Origin: Methanomassiliicoccaceae archaeon
GTDB taxonomy: Archaea > Thermoplasmatota > Thermoplasmata > Methanomassiliicoccales > Methanomethylophilaceae
Length of the DNA: 64,000 nucleotides
Assembly: GCA_016284295.1 (NCBI GenBank)
Contig: JAEEOP010000040.1
Coordinates: 1 to 64,000, forward strand
Direction: 5' to 3'
Below are positions 26,349 through 34,507 of the stretch, one piece after another. Under the pieces are notes generated by a model, which had not been told where the DNA came from, did not search any database, and saw only the letters and a list, made by a program, of their open reading frames with translations. The translations under genes were made by a program, and so were the position numbers. The stretch's first letter is position 1, and each line of letters opens with the position of its first letter.

Positions 26349-27650
26349 TCAATCATAGTTGCGGTTGTCAGTGACGTGGTTGGCCTTGCCCTCGAACCTC
26401 GGAAGCGTTCCGGGGAGGCAGAGCTTGACATCCGCCTTGATGTTGAGGACATCCTTGAGCCTTCTGGAAAGCTCTGCGGACATCTTGTTGAGCTTGACCA
26501 TGTCATCTGTGAGGGACTCTTCCGTGAGCTCGACCTCGACCAGCATGGAATCCATGTAGTTGGCGTTGGTCAGGGTGAGGTGGTAGAACGGCGAGAGCCA
26601 CGGGATCTCCCCGATGACGCTCTCGATCTGGCTGGGGAACACGTTGACACCGCGAACGACCAGCATGTCGTCGGTCCTTCCGGATATCCTCATGAGCCTT
26701 GGGTGGGTCCTTCCGCACTTGCAGGGGGTCCAGTCGATGGCGGAGATGTCCCCGATCCTGTACCTGATGAGCGGGAATGCCTCCTTCTGGAGCATTGTGA
26801 TTACGATCGCTCCCCTCTCGCCCTCCTTGCAGGGCTGGTCGTTCTCGTCGAGGATCTCGACGTATGCGAGGTCGGCCCAGAGGTGGAGTCCGTTCTGCTC
26901 CTCGCATTCCAGGAACATGGGGCCGTAGAACTCGCTTGCCCCGTAGCAGTTGTATGTCTTGATCCCGGTACGATCCTCGAGCTTCTTCCTCATGCTCTCG
27001 GACCAGGGCTCTCCTCCGGCGATACCCTTCCTGACCTTGGTGTCCTTCCTGATGTCGACGCCCATCTGGTCGCAGACGTCGGCGATATGGAAGTAGTAGG
27101 ACGGCGTCCCTGCCAGGGCGGTCACCGGAAGGTCTTGCATGAGCTGGATCTGCCTGTTGGTATTGCCGGTGCTTATGGGGAGGACGGTGGCGCCGATCCT
27201 CTCGGCACCGTAATGGACACCGAGACCTCCGGTGAACAATCCGTATCCGTGCATGTTCTGGACCATGTCCTTCTTGGACAGGCCGAAGGAGGTCATACCC
27301 CTTGCGAGAGCCTCGGTCCAGTTGTCAAGGTCCTTCTTGGTGTATCCGACGACGGTGGGCTTCCCTGTGGTCCCCGACGAGACGTGTATCCTGACTATGT
27401 CGTCATAGGGGACGACGAACAGCTTGTCGGGATAGTTGTCGCGGAGATCGATCTTCTTCATGAACGGGACCCTTCTGAAGTCCTCGAAACTGTTGATATC
27501 CTCCGGTTTCACGCCGGCCTCATCCATCCTCTTGCGGAAGAATGCGGACTTGCCATACATCTCCGTGACCTTCTCCTTCAGAAGGCGGAGTTGCATCTTC
27601 TCGAGTTCCTCGCGGGGCATCGTTTCGATCTCTTCGTTCCAGAAAGCCAT
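26349..27650 (-). CDS. paaK: Phenylacetate-CoA ligase-type enzyme 1
   Basis: About 433 residues starting MAFWNEEIETMPREELEKMQ. The AMP-binding P-loop SSGTTGKPT lies near residue 88, the A5-type YGASEFYGP and RISGRTDDMLVVRGVNVFPSQ follow, and the PaaK C-terminal domain ends at DVKLCLPGTLPRFEGKA. PaaK-type ligases make aryl-CoA from an aryl acid, CoA and ATP. It is about 45% identical by eye to the gene at 29227. With IorAB it could supply arylacetyl-CoA for reductive carboxylation. The ATG at 27650 is preferred to the GTG at 27659. Confidence 0.9.
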   Translation of the reverse strand: MAFWNEEIETMPREELEKMQLRLLKEKVTEMYGKSAFFRKRMDEAGVKPEDINSFEDFRRVPFMKKIDLRDNYPDKLFVVPYDDIVRIHVSSGTTGKPTVVGYTKKDLDNWTEALARGMTSFGLSKKDMVQNMHGYGLFTGGLGVHYGAERIGATVLPISTGNTNRQIQLMQDLPVTALAGTPSYYFHIADVCDQMGVDIRKDTKVRKGIAGGEPWSESMRKKLEDRTGIKTYNCYGASEFYGPMFLECEEQNGLHLWADLAYVEILDENDQPCKEGERGAIVITMLQKEAFPLIRYRIGDISAIDWTPCKCGRTHPRLMRISGRTDDMLVVRGVNVFPSQIESVIGEIPWLSPFYHLTLTNANYMDSMLVEVELTEESLTDDMVKLNKMSAELSRRLKDVLNIKADVKLCLPGTLPRFEGKANHVTDNRNYD

Positions 27651-27670
27651 GTCGAACACCAGTGATGTAT

Positions 27671-27683
27671 GCTATCATATAGC
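27671..27683 (-). promoter_or_regulatory. Palindromic TATA region of paaK 1
   Basis: GCTAT CAT ATAGC is a 5-bp dyad that includes the TATA-like GCTATATGA read on the minus strand. It lies about 25 nt from the ATG at 27650, giving a near-leaderless start. Confidence 0.4.
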
Positions 27684-27795
27684 ACGGTAAGTCCCCTATT
27701 ATAAAACAGGGCATATAAGCCTATCCCAAATCGATGCGGTCTTCGAGAGGATTCGGTTCGATGAGATGTACGAACACCAGCAATAGAATGATGAT

Positions 27796-27818
27796 GGGCA
27801 GGGCGCGAGCCCTGACCC
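27796..27818 (-). terminator. Hairpin after the EF-like gene
   Basis: GGGCAGGGC (27796-27804) pairs with GCCCTG-A-CCC (27809-27818). This gives about 9 bp with one bulged A and a GCGA tetraloop. It lies 20 nt downstream of the stop at 27838 on the minus strand. Confidence 0.55.
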
Positions 27819-27837
27819 AATGAATTGTTTCGATCCT

Positions 27838-28800
27838 TCAAGGAAGGACGATGGATCCTGCCACCCTGAGCTTTCCGCCCTCGAGGTACATGATGATTGC
27901 TTTGTCTCCAGGCTTGTGGATCATGTCGTCGTCCATCTCGAAGGTGACCTGTGCGGACCTGAAGTCGTCGCCGTTGTCGACGGATGTGATCCTGCACGGG
28001 ACCATCTGCATCCAGTGGCCGATGTGGACGACCATGCCCTCCTTTAGAGGGGACGACCAGAACTTGACCAGCGAGACCTTACCGGACACGGAGCGGCTCA
28101 TCTTGACCGAAGGATCGGTCGTGACGACGAATCCCCTGTCGAGTTCCTCGGATTCGATGCCCCTGAGGGCCAGTCCGACGTGGTCTCCCTTGATACCGTC
28201 CTGTGCATCGATGTCGTGCTTCTGGATGGACTTGAGGATGACCTCCTTCTTGGTAGGGAAAACGGTCATCTTGTCGTGGACCTTGAAGTAACCGTCTATG
28301 ACGGATCCGAGGACGACGGTCCCGACCCCTTTGACGTTGAAGTGGCTGTCGACCGGGCAGGAACCGCAGGAGCCGTCGCCGGCGGTCTTGGCCTGGGATT
28401 TGGCCATTCCGATGAGCTCCTCCCTCAGCTTGATGGGGTCGTCGTCGCGGAGCTCGTAGTGCTCCAGGGACGTGCCCGCCAGGAGGGGCGAGAGCTGCTC
28501 AGGCTGGATGTAGTTCTGGAGGACGACAAAGCCCTTGTCGATCCCGAGGGAGTCGACCATGACGATGGTCTCCCCCAGGAACGAGTCGATCTTGTCGACC
28601 ACCAGGACCACGAACTCCGACATCGCGACCGAGTAGAACAGGGATGACAGCTTCTCGGGGAACTTGGATGGCTCTATGAGCGTGAACGAATCGTGCCCGT
28701 CCTTGTACTCGTAGAAGGTCATGTCGGTGACGGTGCCCTTCTTCCCGATCTTGCCTGCGTAATCCTTTGCTCCCAGTACTGCGATGTTGAGGTTCCCCAT
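27838..28800 (-). CDS. Elongation-factor-like protein without a P-loop
   Basis: 320 residues. The C-terminal two thirds match beta-barrel domains of EF-Tu/EF1A/SelB-type factors (TVVLGSVIDGYFKVHDKMTVFPT, then HDIDAQDGIKGDHVGLALRGIESEELDRG). The N-terminal region keeps the order of a G domain (NIAVLGAKDYAGKIGKKGT, VVLVVDKIDSFL), but GHVDHGKT is replaced by GAKDYAGKIGKK and the switch and NKxD motifs are not intact. GTP binding is therefore doubtful. Last gene of the paaK2-ACT-EF-like group. Such SelB-like paralogues occur in methanogens; function unknown. Confidence 0.75.
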   Translation of the reverse strand: MGNLNIAVLGAKDYAGKIGKKGTVTDMTFYEYKDGHDSFTLIEPSKFPEKLSSLFYSVAMSEFVVLVVDKIDSFLGETIVMVDSLGIDKGFVVLQNYIQPEQLSPLLAGTSLEHYELRDDDPIKLREELIGMAKSQAKTAGDGSCGSCPVDSHFNVKGVGTVVLGSVIDGYFKVHDKMTVFPTKKEVILKSIQKHDIDAQDGIKGDHVGLALRGIESEELDRGFVVTTDPSVKMSRSVSGKVSLVKFWSSPLKEGMVVHIGHWMQMVPCRITSVDNGDDFRSAQVTFEMDDDMIHKPGDKAIIMYLEGGKLRVAGSIVLP

Positions 28801-28804
28801 TTAA

Positions 28805-29227
28805 TCAAATCTCCGAATCGGACACCATCTTGATGCCCTGTTTACTGATGACATCGACGGCCTTCTCGGGGTCATCGACCCTGATGAAGAAGATCGCCTT
28901 GTCCTTGTAGGAATAGGCGTATCCATACTCTATGTTTATATTTGCCTTTCCCAGGACGTCCGCGGCCTGGAACAGGGCTCCGGGAGTGTCCTGGAGATAG
29001 ACGCCTATGACGTCGGTCTTCTTGACGATGATACCCTTCTGCCTCAGGAGGTCGTAGGAGTTGTCCGGGTCGTCGACTATCGCCCTGAGTATGCCGAACT
29101 CGGTGGACTCGGCGAGGTTGAACGCCCTCATGTTCACTCCGCATTCCTTCAGGACGGACGAGATGTGGGCCAGACGGCCGGGCTCGTTGTTCACGAATAT
29201 AGACAGCTGCTTGATTATGTTGGACAT
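28805..29227 (-). CDS. Tandem ACT-domain protein
   Basis: 140 residues made of two ACT domains: KQLSIFVNNEPGRLAHISSVL, then DVIGVYLQDTPGALFQAADVL. Each has the Gly at the ligand-binding turn (EPGRL, TPGAL). Stand-alone ACT proteins bind amino acids and control enzymes or transcription. Its ATG overlaps the TGA of paaK2 by 1 nt (TGATG). This pairing of PaaK and ACT protein is common in archaea and suggests an amino-acid-derived ligand, probably aromatic or branched. Confidence 0.88.
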   Translation of the reverse strand: MSNIIKQLSIFVNNEPGRLAHISSVLKECGVNMRAFNLAESTEFGILRAIVDDPDNSYDLLRQKGIIVKKTDVIGVYLQDTPGALFQAADVLGKANINIEYGYAYSYKDKAIFFIRVDDPEKAVDVISKQGIKMVSDSEI

Positions 29228-30525
29228 CAGATCACCCTGTTGTCGATTACCCTCTTGGCCTTTCCTTCGAACCTGGGGAGTTCTCCGGGAGCCTTGAGTT
29301 CCACTTTGACCGCGATATTGAGGTATTTCTTTAAAGCGGATTCGATGTGCGCCCTCAGCTTCAACATGTCCTCCATGTTGTCGCTGAACGCCTCCGCCTT
29401 GATCTCGACCTGGATGACCATGTTGTCGAGGGCTCCGTCCCTTGTGACGTAGATCATGTACTGGTCCCCGACCTCCGGGATCTGCATGAGGGTGTACTCG
29501 ATCTGGCTGGGGAACACGTTGATTCCGCGGATGATGAGCATGTCATCGGACCTTCCGGTGATCCTGGCGATCCTGGGGGACGTCCTTCCGCACTCGCAGG
29601 GCTCGGTGATGATCTCGGTCATGTCCTTGATGCGGTACCTGACGAGGGGGAAGGCCTCCTTCTTGAGCATGGTGACGACGAGCTCACCCTTCTGTCCGGG
29701 CGGGAGGATCTCCTCCGTGTCGGGGTCGATGACCTCGATGTACATGATATCGGCGGAGATGTGAATACCCTTGTGGCAGGGGCAGTCGGTGAACATGGGT
29801 CCGCCCTGCTCGGAGGTACCGTAGATATCGAACGTCTCGATGCCGGTCTCGTCCTCGATCTTCTTCTTCATGGATTCGGACCAGGGCTCGGCCCCGAGGA
29901 ACGCGATCCTCAGCTTGGTGTCGTTCTTCAGGCTGACGCCCATCTTCTTGGCCACATCCATGAGGTGGATGAAATATGAGGGGGTGCAGGCGATGGCAGT
30001 CACACCCAGATCCATCATGAGCTCGATCTGCCTCTCGGAGTTGCCGGTGCTGGACGGGAGGACGGTGGCTCCGACCTTCTCTCCTCCGTAGTGGAGTCCG
30101 AGACCGCCGGTGAACAGGCCGTATCCGTAGCAGACCTGGAGGACGTCGTCGGTGCCGAGTCCCGCGGAGGTCAGCGACCTTGCCAAGGCCTCGGTCCAGT
30201 AGTCCAGGTCCCCCCTGGTGTATCCGACGAGGGTGGGCTTGCCGGTGGTACCGGAGGACACATGGTACCTCACGACCTGGTTGTTGGGCACGGTGAACAT
30301 CTTCGTGGGATAGTTGTCGCGGAGGTCCTGCTTGTACATGAAGGGCAGCTTGGAGATGTCCTCGATGCAGGTGATGTCTTTAGGCTTCACCCCGTGGGCC
30401 TCCATCCTGTCATGATAGAACTGATTGGACTCATAGAGCTTGGTCACGAGGGACTTTAATTCATCATACTGGAGCTTCTTCAAATCCTCCACAGGCATGC
30501 ATTCAATCTTCGGATTCCAGAACAT
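29227..30525 (-). CDS. paaK: Phenylacetate-CoA ligase-type enzyme 2
   Basis: 432 residues starting MFWNPKIECMPVEDLKKLQ. The P-loop SSGTTGKPT lies near residue 88, and YGTSEQGGP and RITGRSDDMLIIRGINVFPSQ follow, then the PaaK C-terminal domain. It activates aryl acids (phenylacetate, indoleacetate or similar) to CoA esters via an acyl-AMP. It heads an operon with the ACT and EF-like genes. The duplicate at 26349 in a separate transcript suggests different substrates. Confidence 0.9.
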   Translation of the reverse strand: MFWNPKIECMPVEDLKKLQYDELKSLVTKLYESNQFYHDRMEAHGVKPKDITCIEDISKLPFMYKQDLRDNYPTKMFTVPNNQVVRYHVSSGTTGKPTLVGYTRGDLDYWTEALARSLTSAGLGTDDVLQVCYGYGLFTGGLGLHYGGEKVGATVLPSSTGNSERQIELMMDLGVTAIACTPSYFIHLMDVAKKMGVSLKNDTKLRIAFLGAEPWSESMKKKIEDETGIETFDIYGTSEQGGPMFTDCPCHKGIHISADIMYIEVIDPDTEEILPPGQKGELVVTMLKKEAFPLVRYRIKDMTEIITEPCECGRTSPRIARITGRSDDMLIIRGINVFPSQIEYTLMQIPEVGDQYMIYVTRDGALDNMVIQVEIKAEAFSDNMEDMLKLRAHIESALKKYLNIAVKVELKAPGELPRFEGKAKRVIDNRVI

Positions 30526-30570
30526 GTTCTACCGTCCTATGTTGATATATGAATCTCAGATTGAACCCTA

Positions 30571-30578
30571 TTATATAA
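30571..30578 (-). promoter_or_regulatory. TATA box of the paaK2-ACT-EF operon
   Basis: The minus strand reads GCATTATATAATAGGG. It lies about 48 nt before the ATG at 30525. Confidence 0.5.
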
Positions 30579-30723
30579 TGCGTATCCAACAATAGAACTG
30601 GTAGTTGCTACTGCGAAATCCGTAGCAATGATCAAAATTATACATCAACGGCCCCTCCAACTGAAGATCTGACAGCCGTTCCGCGAGGGTCCGAACGCAT
30701 CCAACCGACCAAGATACGATATA

Positions 30724-32130
30724 ATGGCAATCAGTATCGCGGACATGGACCTTCTCCTCAACAAGAACAAGGTGAACACGCTGATGCAGCTCCAGCATCA
30801 GCTTTACGACAGGGATATGGCGACCGTTATCCTCTTCGAGGGTTCCGGCGGGATGCCGATGTCGCACATCGTCAATCAGATCATAGCGGCATTCGAGCCG
30901 AGGAACATCTCTTACAATACGATCAGCAACTCTTCGGAGCACTGGATAAAGTACTGCTTCACCCACATCGCGCCCAACGGGAGGATCTCCTTCTTCGACA
31001 GGGGCTGGTACAGCGGGATCCTCTGCGACGATGAGTCCAAGACGAACATCTACGCGAATTTCGTCAACGAGTTCGAGAGGTACCTGCACAACAACCGGAC
31101 CAACGTGGTCAAGTTCTATCTGAACATCGAAGAGGAAGCCCTCAAGAAGCACAAGAAATCCTTCCCGGTGGAACTGGATGGGGAGAGCAAGGTGTTCAAC
31201 GACGAGGGTAAACTGAAGGACTTCTCCATATCCAAGAACAGGATCTCGGACCTCATCAGCCACACCAACACGAAGTACGCACCGTGGGATGTCATCGAGG
31301 TCGGGGACTTCGAGAAGACGATCGACAAGATCGCCGATATGCTCATCATGAGACTGTCCAACCTGGTCAGGTCCCCCATCGAGCCGGAGAGGTTCGAGAT
31401 CTTGGAGATCTATCCGAACCCCAGGCTCGACAACGATTTCAGCGAGTCCATGGACAAGGACGAGTACAAGGAGAAGCTCGCGAAGCTCCAGAGGAAGCTG
31501 GCCGAGATGCAGATCAAGCTTGCCAACAGCGACAGGAGCCTGGTTCTGGTGTTCGAGGGCTGGGATGCGGCCGGGAAGGGAGGCATAATCAAGAGGCTGA
31601 CGCAGGCCCTGAACCCCCGCGGATACGATACCTATCCCACACCTGCGCCAACCCCGGAGGAGAAGTCCCACACCCACCTCTGGCGGTTCGCCAAGAACAT
31701 GCCAGCCCCTGGACACATCGCAATCTTCGACAGGAGCTGGTACGGTAGGATGATGGTGGAGCCCATCGAGGGATTCTGCACCGACCTGGAGTACTCCCGC
31801 GCCGCCAGCGAGATCAACCTATTCGAGGCCGCGATGCAGTACGGTCGCACGATCGTGCTGAAGTTCTGGATCGACATCACCAAGGATGTGCAGCTGGAGA
31901 GGTTCAACGACCGTGCGGCGGACCCCATGAAGCAGTGGAAGCTGACCGACGAGGATTGGCGCAACAGGGAGAAATGGGAGATCTACGAGAAGTACATCAA
32001 CAGCATGATACAGCAGACGAACACCCCGTTCGCCCCCTGGATAGACATCGAGAACAACGACAAGAGATACGGCAGGATCAAGGTCCTGCAGACCATCGTC
32101 GACGTCTTGAAGAAGGAACTAGACGAATGA
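30724..32130 (+). CDS. PPK2-family polyphosphate kinase, two-domain (polyphosphate:AMP phosphotransferase-like)
   Basis: 468 residues containing two PPK2 units. The C-terminal unit is intact: Walker A EGWDAAGKGG near residue 280, lid and Walker B-type FDRSWYGR near residue 338. The N-terminal unit is degenerate: EGSGGMPMS replaces the P-loop, though FDRGWYSG is kept. The fused arrangement is that of polyphosphate:AMP phosphotransferases (class II PPK2, about 500 residues), which make ADP from AMP and polyP. It converges with ppk1. Confidence 0.88.
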   Translation: MAISIADMDLLLNKNKVNTLMQLQHQLYDRDMATVILFEGSGGMPMSHIVNQIIAAFEPRNISYNTISNSSEHWIKYCFTHIAPNGRISFFDRGWYSGILCDDESKTNIYANFVNEFERYLHNNRTNVVKFYLNIEEEALKKHKKSFPVELDGESKVFNDEGKLKDFSISKNRISDLISHTNTKYAPWDVIEVGDFEKTIDKIADMLIMRLSNLVRSPIEPERFEILEIYPNPRLDNDFSESMDKDEYKEKLAKLQRKLAEMQIKLANSDRSLVLVFEGWDAAGKGGIIKRLTQALNPRGYDTYPTPAPTPEEKSHTHLWRFAKNMPAPGHIAIFDRSWYGRMMVEPIEGFCTDLEYSRAASEINLFEAAMQYGRTIVLKFWIDITKDVQLERFNDRAADPMKQWKLTDEDWRNREKWEIYEKYINSMIQQTNTPFAPWIDIENNDKRYGRIKVLQTIVDVLKKELDE

Positions 32131-32135
32131 TAAAA

Positions 32136-32155
32136 TGACGGGGAATCCCCCGTCA
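32136..32155. terminator. Bidirectional hairpin between PPK2 and ppk1
   Basis: TGACGGGG (32136-32143) and CCCCGTCA (32148-32155) form a perfect 8-bp stem with an AATC loop. It lies between convergent stop codons 37 nt apart. Confidence 0.6.
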
Positions 32156-32166
32156 GAATATCGAAA

Positions 32167-34224
32167 TCATTTGAGCTGCCAGCAGCCGTTGTGCTCGATG
32201 AACCACTGCTGGGAGCGGAGGGGCTTCCCCTCCTTCTTCACCGGTACGTAAGTACCGTCCTCCCTGAGCTCCTTCGCCTTGACGTTATCGGCGAAATGGA
32301 TGTCCAGGATGTTCTCCTTTATCGACTTCATCAGTTCCTTGTCCAATACAGGGAACAGCACCTCGATCCTTGCCAGGAGGTTCCTCGGCATCATGTCCGA
32401 AGACCCCATGTACATCTCCGGGTCGCCGTTGTTGTGGAAGTAGTAGATCCTCGAGTGCTCCAGGAACCTGTCCACTATGCTGATCACGCGGATGTTCTTG
32501 GAGACATCCGGGATGCCCGGACGCAGACAGCAGAGTCCTCTGATGTTCAGGTCCACCTTCACGCCTGCGATGGAGGCTTTGTACAGCTCAGCGATTATAT
32601 CCTGGTCCACCAGACCGTTGGCCTTCATCATGATGTGCCCGTTGCCGTGAGCCTCGTGCATCTTGATCTCATTGTCGATCTTCTTGATGAGGGACTTCTT
32701 GAGCGTTACAGGTGCTACCAGCAGATGCCTGTACTTTCTCACGCCGTAGTAGCCGGTCAGCGCGTTGAACAGTTCAGATACATCCTCCCCAATCTCCTTG
32801 TTGACGGTCAGGAACGATATGTCGCCGTACTGCTTGGCGGTGCTGACGTTGTAGTTGCCTGAGCTCATATGCGTGTATGTCACAAGATGGCCACTCTCCA
32901 GCCTGACGACCTGCAGGAGCTTGGAATGCACCTTGAGGTTCACCGGACCGTACACGACGTGGACCCCGATGGCCTCCAGGTCCTTCGCCCATCTGATGTT
33001 GCGGTCCTCGTCGAACTTCGCGCGCAGCTCCATCAGGACGGATACGCTCTTGCCGTTCATCCTGGCTGTCTTCAGCGCGTCAAATATAGATGGATCGGTT
33101 CCCAACCTGTAAAGGCAGATCTTGATGCTCTGGACGTTCGGGTCCGTGGCGGACTGCCTCATGAAACGGACGATGTTCCCGAAGGACTCGTACGGGTGGT
33201 AGAGGATCCTGTCCCTCTTCTTGATCCACTCGAATATGTCGCCGTCCTCCTGGAGGTCTATCGGCGTGGACTGTATGAGCGGCTTCTCTTTCAGGGACGG
33301 ACGGTCGAGCCCGTAGAGCTGCCAGAGGCTCGACAGGGATATGGCATCCTTTGTGGAGATCACCTGCTCCTCGGAGAGGCTCAGGTTCTTGAGGAACTTC
33401 GCACGCATGTTCTTGGGCATTGATGAATCCACGATCATCGCCACGGGGTATCCCATGTCCCTGCCGTTGATGCTCTCCTCCACGGCATCCATCAGGTCGC
33501 ATGCCTCGTCGATGGTGATCTTGACGTCGGCGTTCCTGATTATGCAGAAAGAATACGCACCGAGGATGGTCATTCCCGGGAACAGCAGATGGCCGGAGTC
33601 CTTGATGATGTCCTCGATGAGGACGTATTCGCACTTGCTCTTCCCTCCCGGGACGCGCACGAACCTGTCCAACGTGTCGGGGACCTTGACCCTTGCATAC
33701 ACCACCCCGTTCTCCTCGCCCTTCATCCTGAATGCGACGTTCAGGGAGTTGTTGGATATGAACGGGAACGGATGGGATATGTCCAATGCGAGAGGGGTCA
33801 GCAGGATGTGTACCCTCTCCTTGTAGTACTTCCTGATGCACTCCTGCTGGTCCTTCGAGAGCTCCTCCATCTTCCTGATGTGTATCTTCTCCTTGGCCAG
33901 GAGCTTCCTGAGGTTCTTCCAGCATACCTCGTAATCAGCGTACAGGCGGTTCATCCTCTCGGACACCATCACCAGGTTCTTGTCCGCCTGGATGTAATCG
34001 GGTGCGGTCTGCGCCAGGGACGGCGTGTTGCTGATGATCCCCGGCATGCGTATCATGAGGAACTCGTTGAGATTATTGTAACAAATCGCCAGGAACTTGA
34101 CCCTCTCCAATACCGGATTCTCAACATTGTTGGCCTCGTCCAGGCACCTCTGGTTGAATTCCAACCATGACAGTTCCCTGTTGATGTAGTATTTCTTGTC
34201 GCTCAGATCGACCTTGGTAGACAT
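32167..34224 (-). CDS. ppk1: Polyphosphate kinase 1
   Basis: 685 residues, normal length. N domain YINRELSWLEFNQRCLDEA; ATP-binding and catalytic C domains include RPPHxY-equivalent YHPYESF. The autophosphorylated histidine motif VHSKLLQV and the second conserved His in EHSRIYYFHN are present, with MYMGSSDMMPRNL near the end. It reversibly polymerises the ATP gamma-phosphate into polyphosphate. Together with the convergent PPK2 it gives a local polyP synthesis and use pair. A TATA-like TTTATTTA lies at about 34266-34273 on the minus strand. Confidence 0.96.
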   Translation of the reverse strand: MSTKVDLSDKKYYINRELSWLEFNQRCLDEANNVENPVLERVKFLAICYNNLNEFLMIRMPGIISNTPSLAQTAPDYIQADKNLVMVSERMNRLYADYEVCWKNLRKLLAKEKIHIRKMEELSKDQQECIRKYYKERVHILLTPLALDISHPFPFISNNSLNVAFRMKGEENGVVYARVKVPDTLDRFVRVPGGKSKCEYVLIEDIIKDSGHLLFPGMTILGAYSFCIIRNADVKITIDEACDLMDAVEESINGRDMGYPVAMIVDSSMPKNMRAKFLKNLSLSEEQVISTKDAISLSSLWQLYGLDRPSLKEKPLIQSTPIDLQEDGDIFEWIKKRDRILYHPYESFGNIVRFMRQSATDPNVQSIKICLYRLGTDPSIFDALKTARMNGKSVSVLMELRAKFDEDRNIRWAKDLEAIGVHVVYGPVNLKVHSKLLQVVRLESGHLVTYTHMSSGNYNVSTAKQYGDISFLTVNKEIGEDVSELFNALTGYYGVRKYRHLLVAPVTLKKSLIKKIDNEIKMHEAHGNGHIMMKANGLVDQDIIAELYKASIAGVKVDLNIRGLCCLRPGIPDVSKNIRVISIVDRFLEHSRIYYFHNNGDPEMYMGSSDMMPRNLLARIEVLFPVLDKELMKSIKENILDIHFADNVKAKELREDGTYVPVKKEGKPLRSQQWFIEHNGCWQLK

Positions 34225-34457
34225 CCCATCACCTGCTCTGATTCGGCATTAATAGGGGATACGAGATAAATAAAGGTGATTGCTTAAATTGAGGTCTCAG
34301 TATTCTGGTGGATGAGATGAATGCTTCATAGGCAAGGCAGTCTATCGGTGTTTTGGCTAGCAAAGCGGCCGTTCGAAAGCATCTGGAACCGACAATTGGT
34401 TGTAAAGACTTGATAATCGTTCTGATTTGACCAATTTCGGTTTTCCTAAGAGAATCA

Positions 34458-34497
34458 TATATAATATTGTCAAGATGCCGAATCGGATAATATATCC
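34458..34497 (+). promoter_or_regulatory. Promoter and operator-like dyad of the ABC importer operon
   Basis: The TATA box TATATAAT is at 34458-34465. The dyad GGATA (34485-34489), ATA, TATCC (34493-34497) lies at the expected transcription start, 11 nt before the ATG at 34508. A metal- or cofactor-responsive repressor site is plausible for an iron/corrinoid importer; the regulator is not identified. Confidence 0.5.
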
Positions 34498-34507
34498 AAG
34501 TGATTAA

